A DNA stretch of 6,955 nt from Pseudomonadota bacterium (GTDB taxonomy: Bacteria > Myxococcota > Myxococcia > Myxococcales > Anaeromyxobacteraceae): assembly GCA_023419875.1 (NCBI GenBank), contig JAEZXM010000069.1, forward strand, positions 1-6,955, read 5' to 3'. Under the pieces are notes generated by a model. It saw nothing but the letters and a program-made list of their open reading frames with translations, was not told the origin of the DNA and did no database searches. Made by a program: the position numbers and the translations under genes. Shown one piece after another: positions 5,902 to 6,955 of this stretch; position 1 is the first letter of the stretch, and the number at the start of each line of letters is the position of its first letter.

Positions 5902-5919
5902 GAGGAAGGGGCGAATCCC

Positions 5920-6756
5920 ATGGCCGCGACGGTGGCGGTGGCAACGGAGCGGTTCGGAACCGGGTTCACCGGCCTCATGTACTCCCATCTGAAGACGCAC
6001 GTCGCGCCCGGGCAGCGCGTGGTCGAGTGCGAGATCGTCCTCCGCGACGACCCTGAGTACGTCCGCTACCACCTGCTCCGCCTGCTCGAGGATGGGACGA
6101 AGCCGCTCGCGCTCATCGGGATCTGCCTACAGCCCGATGCGCACACGGTGGCGGCCTTTCGCACCGCCGGCGTGCCCGTGGTGCTCGTCGACGAGGAGCA
6201 GGAGGGCGCCTCCACCGTCTCGTCGGACAACTTCGTGGGCGGCTACGTGGCGGGCCAGCACCTCGCCCAGGCCGGTCGCCGGCTCTGCGCGATGGTCTCC
6301 GGGCCGATCCACGCGAACGGCGGCTACAACGCCCTCCAGCGCGTGCGGGGGTTCCAGAAGGCGCTCGGGGAGCGCGGGATCGCCTTCACGGAGCGGGAGG
6401 TGGTGGAGGCGCCCGACTACTCCCGCCAGGACGGCGTGAACGCCCTGGCGAAGATCATCAAGAGCCGGCCCAAGTGCGAGGCGGTCTTCTGCGCCGCGGG
6501 CGACATCTGCGCCACCGGCCTCCTCGCCACCGCGCGGGAGCTGAAGCTCGAGGTCCCGGGTCGGCTCTCCGTCGTCGGCTACGACGATCACGCGCTGGCG
6601 AGCGTCTCGAACCCGCCGCTCACCACCGTGCGCCAGCCCCTCGAGGAGATCGCCGGGGAGGCCTGGCGGCTCGCCACGCAGGCCACCGCGGAGATCCTGG
6701 GCCGGCCGCAGAAGCTGCTCCTCGAGCCGACGCTGGTGCGGCGGGTGACCGCCTGA
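5920..6756 (+). CDS. LacI-type ligand-binding domain protein without HTH
   Basis: A 278-residue protein matching the effector-binding (periplasmic-binding-like, Peripla_BP_3) half of LacI/GalR regulators. Recognisable segments are SSDNFVGGYVAGQHLAQAGRR (101-121), SGPIHANGGYNALQRVRGFQKAL (127-149), the strand LSVVGYDDHALASV (216-229) and NPPLTTVRQPLEEI (231-244), ending LLEPTLVRR. In LacI proteins this domain binds sugars, nucleosides or similar small molecules. The normal N-terminal helix-turn-helix and hinge helix are missing: the chain begins directly with the first binding-domain strand (MAATVAVATERFG). There is no signal peptide, so it should be cytoplasmic. Start ATG 5920 is supported by GGAAGGGG 8 bases upstream; in-frame starts further upstream add no DNA-binding domain. 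It is divergent from the chemoreceptor and shares a regulatory region with it. It may be a soluble ligand sensor; the ligand and any partner are unknown. Confidence 0.88.
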   Translation: MAATVAVATERFGTGFTGLMYSHLKTHVAPGQRVVECEIVLRDDPEYVRYHLLRLLEDGTKPLALIGICLQPDAHTVAAFRTAGVPVVLVDEEQEGASTVSSDNFVGGYVAGQHLAQAGRRLCAMVSGPIHANGGYNALQRVRGFQKALGERGIAFTEREVVEAPDYSRQDGVNALAKIIKSRPKCEAVFCAAGDICATGLLATARELKLEVPGRLSVVGYDDHALASVSNPPLTTVRQPLEEIAGEAWRLATQATAEILGRPQKLLLEPTLVRRVTA

Positions 6757-6812
6757 GCGCGCCCCGCTCCGTTCTCGGAACGCCGTGCTACCCTTCGGCT
6801 CGGAGGTGCGAG

Positions 6813-6955
6813 GTGCGCTGGCTGCTCACCTTCCTGCTCGTCTCTTCGACTGCGGCGTGTCGGCGGAGTCCCGCGCCGGAAGCCGACCCGCCGCTTGCAG
6901 CGGAAACCGCGCCGCTCGCCCCGGCTCCTCGCGATGCTGGGCCGCAGGCGCGGGA
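6813..6955 (+). CDS. Start of a lipoprotein gene (cut by window end)
   Basis: From GTG 6813 the frame stays open to the window edge (47 codons visible). The N-terminus VRWLLTFLLVSSTAAC is a lipoprotein signal peptide with a lipobox ending at Cys16. After it comes a flexible Pro/Ala/Glu-rich linker (RRSPAPEADPPLAAETAPLAP), typical of surface or periplasmic lipoproteins. GGAGG at 6802-6806 is 6 bases before the GTG. The gene follows the LacI-like gene on the same strand after a 56-base gap containing only a weak 5-bp hairpin (6770-6782), so co-transcription is possible. The functional domain lies beyond the window, so no role can be given. Confidence 0.65.
   Translation, partial: MRWLLTFLLVSSTAACRRSPAPEADPPLAAETAPLAPAPRDAGPQAR

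Noticed and set aside
5794..5919. N-terminal extension of the LacI-like protein to ATG 5794 or ATG 5863, looked at as a possible missing HTH
   Set aside because: The added sequence is Arg/Pro-rich with no helix-turn-helix pattern, and the best ribosome-binding site belongs to ATG 5920. ATG 5863 also lies inside the promoter-like element.
6786..6794. TGCTACCCT as an extended -10 promoter for the lipoprotein gene
   Set aside because: It would start transcription at the Shine-Dalgarno itself (6802-6806), and no -35-like sequence lies 17 bases upstream.
1..6955. CRISPR arrays, tRNA or rRNA genes, insertion sequences, transposase remnants or phage attachment sites
   Set aside because: No regularly spaced repeats, tRNA-like cloverleaf, rRNA-like segment, transposase motif or flanking terminal repeats were seen on either strand.

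Overview
The window is very GC-rich with strong G/C preference at third codon positions. The gene types are a poly-HAMP chemoreceptor, a multi-haem-type periplasmic oxidoreductase, lipoproteins and several sigma-54-like promoters. Together they suggest a deltaproteobacterial or myxobacterial genome; Anaeromyxobacter-like Myxococcota is my best guess, made from composition and gene style only.

Layout, left to right. Positions 1-179 hold at most the tail of a plus-strand gene (open to about 140, weakly supported). At 180-1016 (minus) lies a membrane-anchored alpha/beta-hydrolase of lipase type with an AHSMGG nucleophile elbow. A 508-base non-coding stretch (1017-1524) separates it from a divergent plus-strand gene (1525-3108) for an exported di-haem oxidoreductase of the DUF1111/DHOR type with two CxxCH motifs. 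A perfect 12-bp stem hairpin (3131-3158) lies between that gene and a convergent minus-strand pair: a 70-residue single-pass membrane protein (3170-3382) and, upstream of it, a 728-residue methyl-accepting chemotaxis protein (3435-5621). The chemoreceptor has almost no periplasmic domain. Its cytoplasmic part carries about eight HAMP-like modules in a row, including a 90-residue unit duplicated head to tail.

Divergent from the chemoreceptor, at 5920-6756 (plus), is a LacI-type ligand-binding domain with no helix-turn-helix and no signal peptide. The roughly 300-base region between the two holds a sigma-54-like -24/-12 element facing each way, each just upstream of the matching ribosome-binding site. 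Repeats of CGTTCAC(CG) lie between them at enhancer-like distances. The window closes with the start of a lipoprotein gene (6813 onward, cut by the window edge).

Functional reading: the lipase and cytochrome appear to be independent single genes. The chemoreceptor, the small membrane protein and the DNA-binding-less LacI-like protein look like one co-regulated sensory locus. A working hypothesis is that a soluble cytoplasmic sugar- or nucleoside-like ligand sensor is co-expressed with a chemoreceptor that senses in the cytoplasm rather than outside. That link is inference from gene arrangement; no direct interaction can be read from the sequence.
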